Positions 45,311-54,572 are shown, counted from the stretch's first letter. The stretch: 64,000 nucleotides of DNA from Planktophila grossartii (GCA_965234365.1 OZ248345.1:124001-188000); one strand, 5' to 3'. The notes: generated by a model from the sequence alone, not told the origin. Numbers and translations are program-made.

Positions 45311-48300
45311 TCGAGAAGTACTCACCTGACAAAGTCGCCGAGATGATTATCTCGATCGATCCAACTTTCCATCTACCTTCTGATGAACAGCGGCCCATCA
45401 TCTCGATTTATGACAATCCACTTGAACCGGCCGTTGTCATCGCAGGTGCTGGTTCTGGTAAGACTGAAACGATGGCAGCGCGCGTTGTGTACTTAGTTGC
45501 CAATGAAATCGCTCGCCCTGATCAAATTCTTGGACTTACCTTTACCCGTAAGGCAGCAGGCGAACTCAATACCCGTATCCGTAAGCGCCTTCGCCAGTTC
45601 CAGCAGGCGCAAGATAAGCAGGGTATTCCGCGCACTTTTAGCAGCCTTGATACTGCAGTGACTACCTATCACTCCTATGCAGGACGCCTCTTGAGCGAAC
45701 ATGCCATCCGCTATGGCATCGATGCCGATGTTCAACCACTCGGTGAAGCAGCTCTATGGATGAGCGCCAATAAGCTGGTGCGCGAATGGGATGACGGCAC
45801 CTTTGCAACGACAGATGCAGCGAGCACAGTGGTGAAGGATCTTTTGGGCTTAACTTCTATGGTTCTCGAACATCGCGCAACCGTGGCACAAATTCGTGAA
45901 GCTGATGAAAAGTTACTGCAAGAAGTTATTGCGATGACTGGTCAGACAAATGATGAGACTCGCAAGGTTGCCAAGGTTCTCAATCAGCGCATTGCGATGC
46001 TTCCGATGATGGAGGCATTCCTTGAAGCGCGTCGACAATCCGGTGAACTCTCATTCGATGATCAGATAGCACTCGCTGCAGATATTGCGGTCAACTTCCC
46101 TGATGTCGGAGTTCTGGAACGGGCCAAGTACCCAATTGTCTTGCTTGATGAATATCAAGATACATCCCAATCGCAGGTGCGTTTACTTTCAGCTCTCTTC
46201 GGGCAGGGTCATCCTGTTACCGCAGTCGGTGACCCTTGCCAATCCATCTACACATGGCGTGGAGCATCTTCTGGAACCATCAGCGCATTTAACACAAACT
46301 TCCCTAAAGCTTCAGGTGCGACCGGAAAGAACGTTTATGAACTTCTGACTACCTACCGCAATGATGAATCAATTCTCACCCTTGCCAATGAAATCTCTGC
46401 CGATGTCCGTAAAGATGAAGGCATCACCGTTGCTGCTCTTAAGCCACGAAAGGGTGCCGGTAAAGGAAATCTCACCTGCGGCGCCTTTGAAAACCTTGAA
46501 GGTGAAGCAAGTGCAATCGCTGAATACTTTGCACCGCTCTGGAATAACCCCGAGCGCATAAAGGTCGGCGCCAAGGTTCCAAAGACTTTTGCAGTCCTTG
46601 TCCGAAAGCGCGCACAGATAGCGTTGATTCAAGAAGCGTTGTCCGAGGCGGGAATACCTTCTGAAGTCCTTGGTTTAGGCGGACTTGTGCATGTTCCTGA
46701 GGTTGCAGATCTCGTTGCAATGCTTAAGGTCATCAACAATCCTGATGCGGGCGCATCACTGATGCGTCACCTGACTGGCCCACGCATCAACTTAGGACCT
46801 CGCGATATCGCAGCCCTTGGTCGCTTTGCTCGATCACGCTCAGAATCTTTAGCTGCCGATAGCCGCAGCATTGTGAAGAATATTGTTGCTGGCAATCCAC
46901 AATCAGCTGAAGCAGATGATCAATTTATCGGTAGCGTCATCGATGCACTTGATGAAATCGAACGTTGCGATAAATCTAAATTCAGTAGCGCTGGTTACGA
47001 GCGCCTAAAAACCTTCGCCTCTGATCTGCGACGCTTGCGTTCGCGTGCATCTGCACCAATTACAGATCTCATCGTTGATATCGAGCGTTACCTCAATCTT
47101 GAAACAGAAGTTATGTTGCGCGATGGCGGAACACATGGCCGACGCCACCTCGATCGTTTTATGGATGAAGCCGCAAAGTTTGCTCGTAGCGGCGGAACTC
47201 TTTCGGCTTTCTTGCAGTGGCTCGATGTTGCCAGTGAAGAAGAAGGTGGCCTTAAAGCTGGTGCACCAGATGTCGATGCATCTGTCGTTCAAATTCTCAC
47301 TATCCATATGGCAAAGGGCGCCGAATGGGATGTTGTGGCTGTTCCTGGGCTTGCCGAAGGAACTTTCCCTGGTGCAAATACATCTGATCCCGATAATTGG
47401 ATTACCAACGAACGCCATATTCCATTTGCCTTGCGCGGGGATGCCGATATCTTGCCGGTCTTTTCATGGAACGCAGCAACAACAAATGCGGCCGCTAAGA
47501 AGGCAATCGATGCCTTTGCCCAAGAGTGCATTGATTTCAAGATGCGCGAAGAGATTCGACTTGGTTACGTTGCAATGACTCGTGCGCGCACACATCTCTT
47601 CTGTTCCACATCATTCTGGCGCGATGGCGCAAAACCTGTTGCACCATCAGTCTTATATGAAAAGGTCGTTGAAGTCGCAAGTGCAGTAGGGACAGTGCTT
47701 TCAGCCCCTGAGGCCCCTGCCAGCACTGATCGCAACCCCGCAAAAGATATTGAGATTACAGCTGTCTGGCCACGCGATCCTCTGGGCAATCGTCGTGCAG
47801 ATTTCAATCGAACTGTTGAACTCGTTGAATCCTCAGCGCCGTTTGATCTTGCATCGCCGCCAAGTGATGAGATGCGCGGTTTAGTTGAAGATGCGCAGGC
47901 CATCATCGCTGAATTTAACGAGTACAAAGCGGGCGCTCTCGATGTTGCTCTGCCTGCCCGCCTATCAACTTCGACGCTAATTGCACTGCATCAAGACCCT
48001 GCAGAGCTTGCTCGCACAATTCGCCGTCCAATGCCTCGTGCAATGGATGAATATTCACATCGTGGAACTGCTTTCCACTTATGGATTGAAAACCACTTCA
48101 ATGCAAAGACTCTCTTTGATGATGAAGATTTCGATTTACTGACGCCATTTGAAGAAGATCAGAAACTTGAAGACCTTAAATCGAAGTGGTTGGCATCTGA
48201 ATGGGCTTCACTTCAACCGCATGCAGTCGAAGTTCCTTTCGAAACTGTGATTGCAGGCGTTCTTGTTCGCGGTCGCATCGATGCGATCTATAAGACAGAT

Positions 48301-48519
48301 GCTGGTTTCGAAGTTGTTGATTGGAAGACAGGTTCAAAAGTCTTAGGCGAATCCTCTGCCGTACAGCTTGCTGTCTATCGTTTAGCGTGGGCGAAGTTGC
48401 AGGGTATTGCAGTTGATCAGGTCACTGCTGCTTTCCATTATGTGCCCACAAATACAACAGATCGACGAGCGAACCTCCTGACGGAAGCTCAGCTCATCGA
48501 TCTATTGAGTGTGAAGTAG
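45307..48519 (+). CDS. adnB: AdnB-type helicase-nuclease subunit
   Basis: 1070 residues. Full SF1A motor: IAGAGSGKTETMAARVVYLV near 46, GLTFTRKAAGELNTRIRKRL near 78, VLLDEYQDTSQSQVRLL near 280, AVGDPCQSIYTWRGA near 308, TIHMAKGAEWDVVAVPGLAEG near 665, GYVAMTRARTH near 755. The C-terminal nuclease reads VRGRIDAIYKTDAGFEVVDWKTGSK near 990-1010. It starts inside the adnA stop, so the two subunits are made together. The pair processes DNA double-strand breaks. It ends tail-to-tail with katG, two bases apart. Confidence 0.9.
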   Translation: MIEKYSPDKVAEMIISIDPTFHLPSDEQRPIISIYDNPLEPAVVIAGAGSGKTETMAARVVYLVANEIARPDQILGLTFTRKAAGELNTRIRKRLRQFQQAQDKQGIPRTFSSLDTAVTTYHSYAGRLLSEHAIRYGIDADVQPLGEAALWMSANKLVREWDDGTFATTDAASTVVKDLLGLTSMVLEHRATVAQIREADEKLLQEVIAMTGQTNDETRKVAKVLNQRIAMLPMMEAFLEARRQSGELSFDDQIALAADIAVNFPDVGVLERAKYPIVLLDEYQDTSQSQVRLLSALFGQGHPVTAVGDPCQSIYTWRGASSGTISAFNTNFPKASGATGKNVYELLTTYRNDESILTLANEISADVRKDEGITVAALKPRKGAGKGNLTCGAFENLEGEASAIAEYFAPLWNNPERIKVGAKVPKTFAVLVRKRAQIALIQEALSEAGIPSEVLGLGGLVHVPEVADLVAMLKVINNPDAGASLMRHLTGPRINLGPRDIAALGRFARSRSESLAADSRSIVKNIVAGNPQSAEADDQFIGSVIDALDEIERCDKSKFSSAGYERLKTFASDLRRLRSRASAPITDLIVDIERYLNLETEVMLRDGGTHGRRHLDRFMDEAAKFARSGGTLSAFLQWLDVASEEEGGLKAGAPDVDASVVQILTIHMAKGAEWDVVAVPGLAEGTFPGANTSDPDNWITNERHIPFALRGDADILPVFSWNAATTNAAAKKAIDAFAQECIDFKMREEIRLGYVAMTRARTHLFCSTSFWRDGAKPVAPSVLYEKVVEVASAVGTVLSAPEAPASTDRNPAKDIEITAVWPRDPLGNRRADFNRTVELVESSAPFDLASPPSDEMRGLVEDAQAIIAEFNEYKAGALDVALPARLSTSTLIALHQDPAELARTIRRPMPRAMDEYSHRGTAFHLWIENHFNAKTLFDDEDFDLLTPFEEDQKLEDLKSKWLASEWASLQPHAVEVPFETVIAGVLVRGRIDAIYKTDAGFEVVDWKTGSKVLGESSAVQLAVYRLAWAKLQGIAVDQVTAAFHYVPTNTTDRRANLLTEAQLIDLLSVK

Positions 48520-48521
48520 TA

Positions 48522-50765
48522 CTACTTTTTCTTCTTGGCGCTCAGTTCGAAGCGGTCAAGGTTCATCACCTTGTTCCATGCAGCGATAAAGTCTTCAACA
48601 AACTTCTTCTCTGCATCGTTGCTCGCATAAACTTCAGCAAGCGCGCGTAGCTCTGAATTTGATCCGATGACCAAATCAGCGCGGGTAGCGCTCCACTTTA
48701 CTTTTCCGGTCTTGCGATCGTGTGCCTCAAAGAGGTTGGTATCGCCAGCCTTTGGTGCCCACTGATACTTGATATCAAGCACGTTGATAAAGAAGTCGGT
48801 GCTTAAGACATCCTTCTTATGGGTCAAGACACCGGTCTTTGATCCATCGTAGTTAGCGCCAAGCACGCGCAGACCACCCACGAGCACAACGAGCTCTGGG
48901 GGAGTCAGCGATAGAAGAGCTGCCTTATCTACCAATGGAACTTCAGCAGGACGTGTATCTGCCTTATTGGCGTAGTTACGGAATCCATCTGCACTTGGCT
49001 CGAGAACTGCAAAGGAAGCAACATCTGTCTGCTCTTGCGATGCATCGGTGCGGCCTGGAGTGAATGGAACCTTCGCCTTGATGTCATTGTTCTTTGCAGC
49101 AAGTTCGATACCGACGCAACCAGCTAAGACGATGAGATCTGCAAGCGAGACCTTCTTATCTGACTTCTTATTGAAGTTGGTCTGAATCTTTTCGAGGATA
49201 GCAATAACCTTCTTGAGTTCCTTAGGGCTATTTACTTCCCAATTGCGCTGTGGTTCAAGGCGGATACGTGCACCATTTGCACCACCACGCTTATCGGTGC
49301 TGCGGAATGTTGAAGCAGATGCCCACGCAGTTGTGACCATCTGAGCAATCGTTAAATCGCTCTTCTCAATGCGCTTCTTCAGAAGATCAATCTCTGCCTT
49401 ACCAATGATCTTCTTTGGTTTTGCAGGAAGTGGATCTTGCCAAATCAACTGCTCCTTTGGAACAAGTGGCCCTAGGTAACGAGCGATTGGTCCCATATCG
49501 CGGTGGGTTAACTTAAACCACGCACGTGCAAATGCATCAGCAAATGCATCAAGATCCTCGGCAAAGCGACGTGAAACCTTTTCATATGCAGGGTCCATAC
49601 GCATTGCTAAATCTGTTGTGAACATGACGGGAGCATGTGTCTTGCCCTTGATATGTGCATCAGGGACAGCCTTTGCAGCGGATTCATCAGTTGGAATCCA
49701 CTGTGTGGCTCCTGCTGGTGACTTTGTCTGCTTCCACTCGTACTTAAAGAGAGTCTTAAAGTAGGTGTTATCCCACTTCGTTGGCGTTGGAGTCCACGCA
49801 CCTTCTAGACCACTTGAGATTGTCTCTGCGCCATTGCCTGCGCCGTACGTGTTCTTCCAGCCAAGACCCATCTCTTCGATTGGTGCAGCTTCGGGTTCTG
49901 CTCCTACGTACTTTCCAGGATCTGCAGCTCCGTGAGCCTTACCGAATGTGTGTCCACCAGCAATAAGTGCGACAGTCTCTTCATCATTCATTGCCATGCG
50001 CGCAAATGTTTCGCGGATGTCGCGAGCTGATGCAAGAACATCTGGCTTTCCATCTGGACCTTCAGGGTTTACATAAATCAAACCCATCTGCACAGCTGCA
50101 AGTGGATCTTCCAATTTACGATCTCCGCTGTAACGCTCGTTGGTAAGCCACTCTTGCTCTTTGCCCCAGTAAGTCTCATCTGGTTCCCACACATCTGCAC
50201 GACCGCCACCAAAACCGAATGTCTTAAGTCCCATTGATTCGAGCGCGCAGTTACCTGCAAGGATCATGAGATCTGCCCACGATAAACGCTTTCCGTACTT
50301 CTGTTTGATTGGCCACAAAAGTCTGCGCGCCTTATCGAGGTTAACGTTATCTGGCCAGCTGTTAAGTGGTGCAAAACGTTGCATACCTGCACCTGCGCCA
50401 CCGCGACCATCGTGTGTGCGATATGTACCAGCGCTATGCCATGCCATGCGAATAAAGAATGGACCGTAATGACCGTAATCAGCTGGCCACCATTCTTGTG
50501 ATGTTGTCATCAACTCTTCAATATCTTTCTTTACCGCTTTGATATTGAGCTTTGAAAATTCTGCTGCGTAATCAAAATCTTCACCCATCGGATCCGATGC
50601 TGGTGAGTGTTGGCGAAGTACGCCAAGGTCCAAATGATTGGGCCACCAATCAGTGTTGTAGGTGCCTTCCTTATTGAGCTTGCTCCCTGTGTAGGGGCAC
50701 TGTGCTGCAGAAGTCTGGCCTGCAGCGCCATTGGTTGAGTATGAAGGAGTTGATTCTTTAGTCAT
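48522..50765 (-). CDS. katG: Catalase-peroxidase KatG
   Basis: 747 residues. Removes hydrogen peroxide in the cytoplasm. Distal haem site RMAWHSAGTYRTHDGRGG (Trp and His near 107-108), the Tyr of the covalent Met-Tyr-Trp adduct in IYVNPEGPDGKPD, the Met in LAMRMDPAYEKVS, and the proximal His in ALIAGGHTFGKAHG near 271; the duplicated C-terminal half follows. No furA lies beside it. It sits between adnB and an EEP-type nuclease gene, a place where mycobacteria carry other genes. In acI actinobacteria KatG is known to matter for growth in peroxide-containing water. Confidence 0.97.
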   Translation of the reverse strand: MTKESTPSYSTNGAAGQTSAAQCPYTGSKLNKEGTYNTDWWPNHLDLGVLRQHSPASDPMGEDFDYAAEFSKLNIKAVKKDIEELMTTSQEWWPADYGHYGPFFIRMAWHSAGTYRTHDGRGGAGAGMQRFAPLNSWPDNVNLDKARRLLWPIKQKYGKRLSWADLMILAGNCALESMGLKTFGFGGGRADVWEPDETYWGKEQEWLTNERYSGDRKLEDPLAAVQMGLIYVNPEGPDGKPDVLASARDIRETFARMAMNDEETVALIAGGHTFGKAHGAADPGKYVGAEPEAAPIEEMGLGWKNTYGAGNGAETISSGLEGAWTPTPTKWDNTYFKTLFKYEWKQTKSPAGATQWIPTDESAAKAVPDAHIKGKTHAPVMFTTDLAMRMDPAYEKVSRRFAEDLDAFADAFARAWFKLTHRDMGPIARYLGPLVPKEQLIWQDPLPAKPKKIIGKAEIDLLKKRIEKSDLTIAQMVTTAWASASTFRSTDKRGGANGARIRLEPQRNWEVNSPKELKKVIAILEKIQTNFNKKSDKKVSLADLIVLAGCVGIELAAKNNDIKAKVPFTPGRTDASQEQTDVASFAVLEPSADGFRNYANKADTRPAEVPLVDKAALLSLTPPELVVLVGGLRVLGANYDGSKTGVLTHKKDVLSTDFFINVLDIKYQWAPKAGDTNLFEAHDRKTGKVKWSATRADLVIGSNSELRALAEVYASNDAEKKFVEDFIAAWNKVMNLDRFELSAKKKK

Positions 50766-50810
50766 GACTGAAGGTTAATCACTCCACTGCAATTGCACTA
50801 TTTGAAGTAG

Positions 50811-51641
50811 CTACTCGAAGATTTCTACCCCAATGGGAAGGTGATCACTCACCCCGGTAGGCTCAAAATTTCTCACCGAAAATTCACCGAATGAGAGGTC
50901 GGGAGAGAGGATGTAATCGAATTGAATCTTGCCGCCCCAACTTGGATAGGTATTTTGGGTGACCAGTGATTTCCATGAAGATGCCACGATCGGCAGATTC
51001 TTCGGCAAGTTGAGGTCGCCTAAGACAATGGCGCGAGTGCCGCTTGATTCCGCGATCTGTAACGCCCACTTCTTTACTCGGCGCAACTGCGCAAGATTAA
51101 ATCCTGGAACAAATGAGAGATGAGTATTAACAACGGTAAATCCATTATCGAGAACTGCGGCAAGTGCAATACGTGGCTCATCTTTTACATAGATAAATCG
51201 TGGTCGCCCTTTTCCGGTTTCATCACCAGGAACAATCAGCGGGAGTCCGAGTGGAGAGTTTCCAAGGTTAAGTCGATGCCAACTTATTACTGGAACTTTA
51301 GAGACTATTCCGATTCCGTATGACTCATGCATTAACTCTGCATGTGGTGATGACGATGTAATAATCTCTGGTTCATCGGCATTTAACTTTCGCCACGATT
51401 CACCTGGTGTACCAATAACGCTGGGGGCCATCGCCCAATCACGAGCCCCAATGCTTTCGGCGATATCTCTCATCTGGGGGCGTGATTGTGAACGCGGTAA
51501 GAAATGATCGACTTCCTGAAATGCGAAGACATCAGAGTCAAGAGAGATAACGGCGCGATTGAGTGGCTCTCGATCTATGCCTGGCTGTGGGGGGATAGCC
51601 ATTCCATGCAGGAGATTCCACGAGGTGAGGCGCACCCCCAC
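50811..51641 (-). CDS. Endonuclease/exonuclease/phosphatase (EEP) family protein
   Basis: 276 residues. EEP motifs in order: TSWNLLHGM (Asn), FAFQEVDHFLPRSQ (metal-binding Glu), VVNTHLSFVPGFNLAQLRRVK (His), IVLGDLNLPKN (Asp-x-Asn), IQFDYILSP and GVSDHLPIGVEIFE (Asp-His). Such proteins hydrolyse DNA, RNA, phospholipids or inositol phosphates; the substrate is unknown. No signal peptide is obvious. GTG start at 51641, 19 bases from the divergent nudC. Downstream katG begins 45 bases after its stop and may be co-transcribed. Confidence 0.85.
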   Translation of the reverse strand: MGVRLTSWNLLHGMAIPPQPGIDREPLNRAVISLDSDVFAFQEVDHFLPRSQSRPQMRDIAESIGARDWAMAPSVIGTPGESWRKLNADEPEIITSSSPHAELMHESYGIGIVSKVPVISWHRLNLGNSPLGLPLIVPGDETGKGRPRFIYVKDEPRIALAAVLDNGFTVVNTHLSFVPGFNLAQLRRVKKWALQIAESSGTRAIVLGDLNLPKNLPIVASSWKSLVTQNTYPSWGGKIQFDYILSPDLSFGEFSVRNFEPTGVSDHLPIGVEIFE

Positions 51642-51660
51642 AGACTAGTAACCTGCGTCT

Positions 51661-52590
51661 ATGAGCGCGATTCATCAGCACCCTTCCCATATTGATCGCG
51701 CCGGAGAATTGCGTACCAATCAAGGCACTCTCGATACTTTGTGGCAGAAAGCAAAGATTCTTCATATCGCTGAAGGTCGCATCGCATCGGTTGATGAAAA
51801 ACTCACCTTTTCTCACGCGCCTGAGATTTCCGAACTGATTGCATCGGGAAAATTCACAGAAGGTGCTCGCTACTTTTTAGGCCTTGATCTCGTTGACCGT
51901 TCTCCCTACTTTGCATGGGATACCCAGTGGGTAGACGAAGTCTCTGATGAGGTGAAGAGCGTTGGTTTCACAACTCTTCGCGAAGTCGGCGCACAACTTT
52001 CACCGATGGAATTTGAACTATCGCTCCATTCGACGGCCATTAGCAACTGGCATCGTGCACATCCGCGCTGCCCTCGATGTGGTGGTCCAACTCGTGTGGA
52101 TCTCGGGGGAGCTGCGCGCTTCTGCGATGCAGATCAGAGCCAACATCACCCACGTACAGATTCAGCCGTCATCGTTCTTATCAAAGATCGCGACGATCGC
52201 ATTCTCTTGGGACATCAACCTGTATGGCCTGAAGGTCGCTTCTCAACTTTTGCCGGATTTCTCGAACCAGGTGAAACCTTTGAACAATGTGTTTCGCGCG
52301 AAGTCTTTGAAGAATCCGGAATCACGGTCAGCGAAATTAAATATCTCGGTTCACAACCGTGGCCATTTCCTGCCAGCATCATGATTGCATTCGAAGCAGT
52401 TACCGATAACCCTGGCGTTGCTAAGGGCGATGGCGAAGAGATTACTGAAGTGAAATGGTTTAGTCGCGCAGAACTCAAAGCTGCAGCTGCCGATGGTTCA
52501 CTTCTTCTTCCACCATCAATCTCTGTTGCTCGGAAGATGATTGAAGGTTGGCTCGGTGAATCCGCAGTAGGCGGCGAAACGTGGCGCTAA
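51661..52590 (+). CDS. nudC: NAD(H) diphosphatase NudC
   Basis: 309 residues. The zinc ribbon has HPRCPRCGGPT followed by RFCDADQSQHHPR, so one of the four usual ligands is replaced (Cys-x2-Cys then Cys...). The Nudix box GFLEPGETFEQCVSREVFEESGI is complete, and SQPWPFPASIM is the NADH-specific SQPWPFP-x-S motif. It cleaves NAD(H) and removes NAD caps from RNA. Orthologues lie between adnAB and uvrD2 in mycobacteria, as here. Confidence 0.94.
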   Translation: MSAIHQHPSHIDRAGELRTNQGTLDTLWQKAKILHIAEGRIASVDEKLTFSHAPEISELIASGKFTEGARYFLGLDLVDRSPYFAWDTQWVDEVSDEVKSVGFTTLREVGAQLSPMEFELSLHSTAISNWHRAHPRCPRCGGPTRVDLGGAARFCDADQSQHHPRTDSAVIVLIKDRDDRILLGHQPVWPEGRFSTFAGFLEPGETFEQCVSREVFEESGITVSEIKYLGSQPWPFPASIMIAFEAVTDNPGVAKGDGEEITEVKWFSRAELKAAAADGSLLLPPSISVARKMIEGWLGESAVGGETWR

Positions 52591-52618
52591 TTTCTAGCCA
52601 CTTAGATGGAGTCATCAC

Positions 52619-54268
52619 ATGGCGATAGAGGACGAGATCCTCGCAGCGCTTGATCCCGATCAACGCGCTGTAGCACTTGCCTCACGTGGACCTGTCTGCG
52701 TTATTGCAGGAGCGGGCACCGGAAAGACTCGTGCAATTACACATCGCATCGCATATGCCGCAGCTATCGGAACAATGGATCCGCAGAAAGTATTGGCACT
52801 TACCTTCACTGCAAAAGCTGCAGGTGAGATGCGTGCTCGACTTCGTTCCTTGGGCGTTCCTACAGTTGCAGCGCGCACCATCCACTCAGCAGCGCTAAAG
52901 CAATTGCTCTACTTCTGGCCCTCAGTATTCGGCGGTCGTACACCAGATTTAATGACAACAAAGACCGGATTTCTTACTGAAGCAATTAACCGTGCCGGTT
53001 TAAGTGGCTCCATCCGCGCTACAAATCGCGAACTCATGCGAGATATTGCATCTGAAATCGAATGGGCAAAAGTTTCACAAGTTGCGCCGAGTGATTACGT
53101 CGACGAAATCTCTAAGCGCATGCAGAAACCTCGCGTTTTGCCTGAGCAGATGGTGCAGATCTATACCGCTTATGAATCAGTCAAGAAGCAAGAGCTAGCT
53201 ATCGACTTTGAAGACGTTCTCCTTCTCTGTGCCGCAATGCTTGAGGAAGAACGCGAAGTCCGCGAACGAGTTCAAGATCAGTACAGATACTTCACTATCG
53301 ATGAGTATCAGGATGTTTCGCCAGTTCAACAACGCTTAATTAATGCGTGGCTTGGTAAGCGAAACGATATCTGCGTCGTTGGCGATCCTGCTCAAACGAT
53401 TTATTCATTCGCTGGCGCCACTCCTGTCTTCCTCAATACATTTACACAACGTTTTCCTGATGCTGAAGTGATTCGACTCAGCACGGGTTATCGCTCTACT
53501 CCTGAAATTACCTTTGCAGCCAATGCGCTTTTGCGCCATGGATCAATGGGACAAGAGCTCGTCGCCCAAAACGACCATGGCAGTGCGCCCAGCGTCGTTG
53601 GCTACTCTGATGAGGCTGCCGAAGTAAATGGTGTGCTCTCAGAAATTACAGATCTCCTGAACTCTGGAACTCCACCACACGAAGTCGCAATCTTGGCTCG
53701 TACCAATTCACAGTTGAAGAGCGTTGAACGCGCGATGCTCAAAGTAAATTTGCCATATCAAGTCCGTAGCACCGAAAGATTCTTCGATCGCAAAGAAGTG
53801 CGCGACTTCTTAAGCGAAGTGCGTAAAGCATCGGTTATTCCTACCGAAGGCCAAGGATGGATCGATGAACTTCGCTCGTTAGCTCAGCCATATTTAACGG
53901 GCGAAGCAATCGATGGCATTGCAGCGCTTCTGCACTTGGCGCGCGAGCTCGATAGCGACGATAACTTCACACCCAAGACGTTGCGCGGATACCTACGCGA
54001 AGTTGAAGATCGCGTGCAGCAGAACAATCCACCGACGATGCCTGTCGTAACCCTGGCAACTCTGCATGCAGCCAAAGGTCTTGAGTGGGAGCGAGTCTTT
54101 CTGATCGGCGCATCCGAGGGGCAACTACCAGTATCGGATGCATCGATTGATGAGGAGCGACGCCTCTTCTATGTGGGAATTACGCGCGCTAAGGCCGATT
54201 TACATATCTCGTATCGCAAGAGCCCCAGCCCATTCCTGCGTGAATCTGGGTTACTCGCCGGTTCCTAG
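52619..54268 (+). CDS. uvrD2: ATP-dependent DNA helicase UvrD2, short form
   Basis: 549 residues of SF1A helicase: IAGAGTGKTRAITHRIAYA near 31, ALTFTAKAAGEMRARLRSLG near 60, TIDEYQDVSPVQQRLINAWL near 228, VVGDPAQTIYSFAGATP near 258, TLHAAKGLEWERVFLIGASEG near 481 and YVGITRAKADLHISY near 520. It stops soon after motif VI. Mycobacterial UvrD2 is about 700 residues with a C-terminal HRDC and tetracysteine domain; both are absent here. The ATG follows a spacer of 28 bases after nudC. Confidence 0.9.
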   Translation: MAIEDEILAALDPDQRAVALASRGPVCVIAGAGTGKTRAITHRIAYAAAIGTMDPQKVLALTFTAKAAGEMRARLRSLGVPTVAARTIHSAALKQLLYFWPSVFGGRTPDLMTTKTGFLTEAINRAGLSGSIRATNRELMRDIASEIEWAKVSQVAPSDYVDEISKRMQKPRVLPEQMVQIYTAYESVKKQELAIDFEDVLLLCAAMLEEEREVRERVQDQYRYFTIDEYQDVSPVQQRLINAWLGKRNDICVVGDPAQTIYSFAGATPVFLNTFTQRFPDAEVIRLSTGYRSTPEITFAANALLRHGSMGQELVAQNDHGSAPSVVGYSDEAAEVNGVLSEITDLLNSGTPPHEVAILARTNSQLKSVERAMLKVNLPYQVRSTERFFDRKEVRDFLSEVRKASVIPTEGQGWIDELRSLAQPYLTGEAIDGIAALLHLARELDSDDNFTPKTLRGYLREVEDRVQQNNPPTMPVVTLATLHAAKGLEWERVFLIGASEGQLPVSDASIDEERRLFYVGITRAKADLHISYRKSPSPFLRESGLLAGS

Positions 54269-54290
54269 CCCATATCTGGCTCTGCTCGCA

Positions 54291-54330
54291 GTTAATTAGG
54301 TTGCCAGAACGAATACCCCTCCCGTACCCT
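54291..54330 (+). promoter_or_regulatory. Candidate whiB7-type promoter with AT-rich upstream element
   Basis: TTGCCA at 54301-54306 and TACCCT at 54325-54330 are separated by 18 bases, with AT-rich GTTAATTAGG directly upstream of the -35. WhiB7 proteins bind sigma A and use an AT-hook to touch AT-rich DNA just upstream of the -35, including at their own promoter. The arrangement fits autoregulation, about 30 bases before the upstream ORF. It is unproven and the -10 is weak. Confidence 0.45.
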
Positions 54331-54359
54331 TACTCCATCTACTAGAAGAAGGAGTTGAA

Positions 54360-54545
54360 ATGAATTCAGTATTCGCTTCAACAACAGCAGGCGCTCGTGC
54401 GTCTGTTCCTTCTGCTGCTCATACAACCTCAACAGCCACAGCTAAGCGCACTCATAAGCGCGCAGCTTGGCCCACAGCAACAAAGTCAGCGTTTTACGCC
54501 AACTTTTATGCAGTGGTTGAGGCCACAGGAGCTCTAGTCGAGTAA
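54360..54545 (+). CDS. 61-codon upstream ORF (leader peptide) of whiB7
   Basis: AAGGAG at 54349-54354 sits five bases before the ATG, one of the best ribosome sites in the window. The peptide is rich in Ala, Thr and Ser, basic in the middle (AKRTHKRAAWPTATK) and aromatic near the end (FYANFYAVVE). I recognise no domain. An intrinsic terminator begins 17 bases after its stop and whiB7 follows. Eight bases within codons 53-55 are complementary to that terminator's 5' arm. This points to a leader ORF sensing translation; the peptide could also have its own function. Confidence 0.75.
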   Translation: MNSVFASTTAGARASVPSAAHTTSTATAKRTHKRAAWPTATKSAFYANFYAVVEATGALVE

Positions 54546-54572
54546 TTCGAATAGAACCCACAAGGGCCTCAA
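54517..54572 (+). promoter_or_regulatory. Predicted antiterminator helix in the whiB7 leader
   Basis: TTGAGGCC (54517-54524, inside the upstream ORF) is the exact reverse complement of GGCCTCAA (54565-54572, in the 5' arm of the terminator). Forming this eight-pair helix excludes the terminator. The 40-base loop between contains the upstream ORF stop codon. A ribosome translating to the stop would hinder the helix; one stalled earlier would leave it free. The mechanism is inferred from complementarity only. Confidence 0.55.

Noticed and set aside
46369..46720. Overlapping open frames on the minus strand inside adnB
   Set aside because: Shadows of the helicase gene; the adnB frame is uninterrupted and motif-rich.
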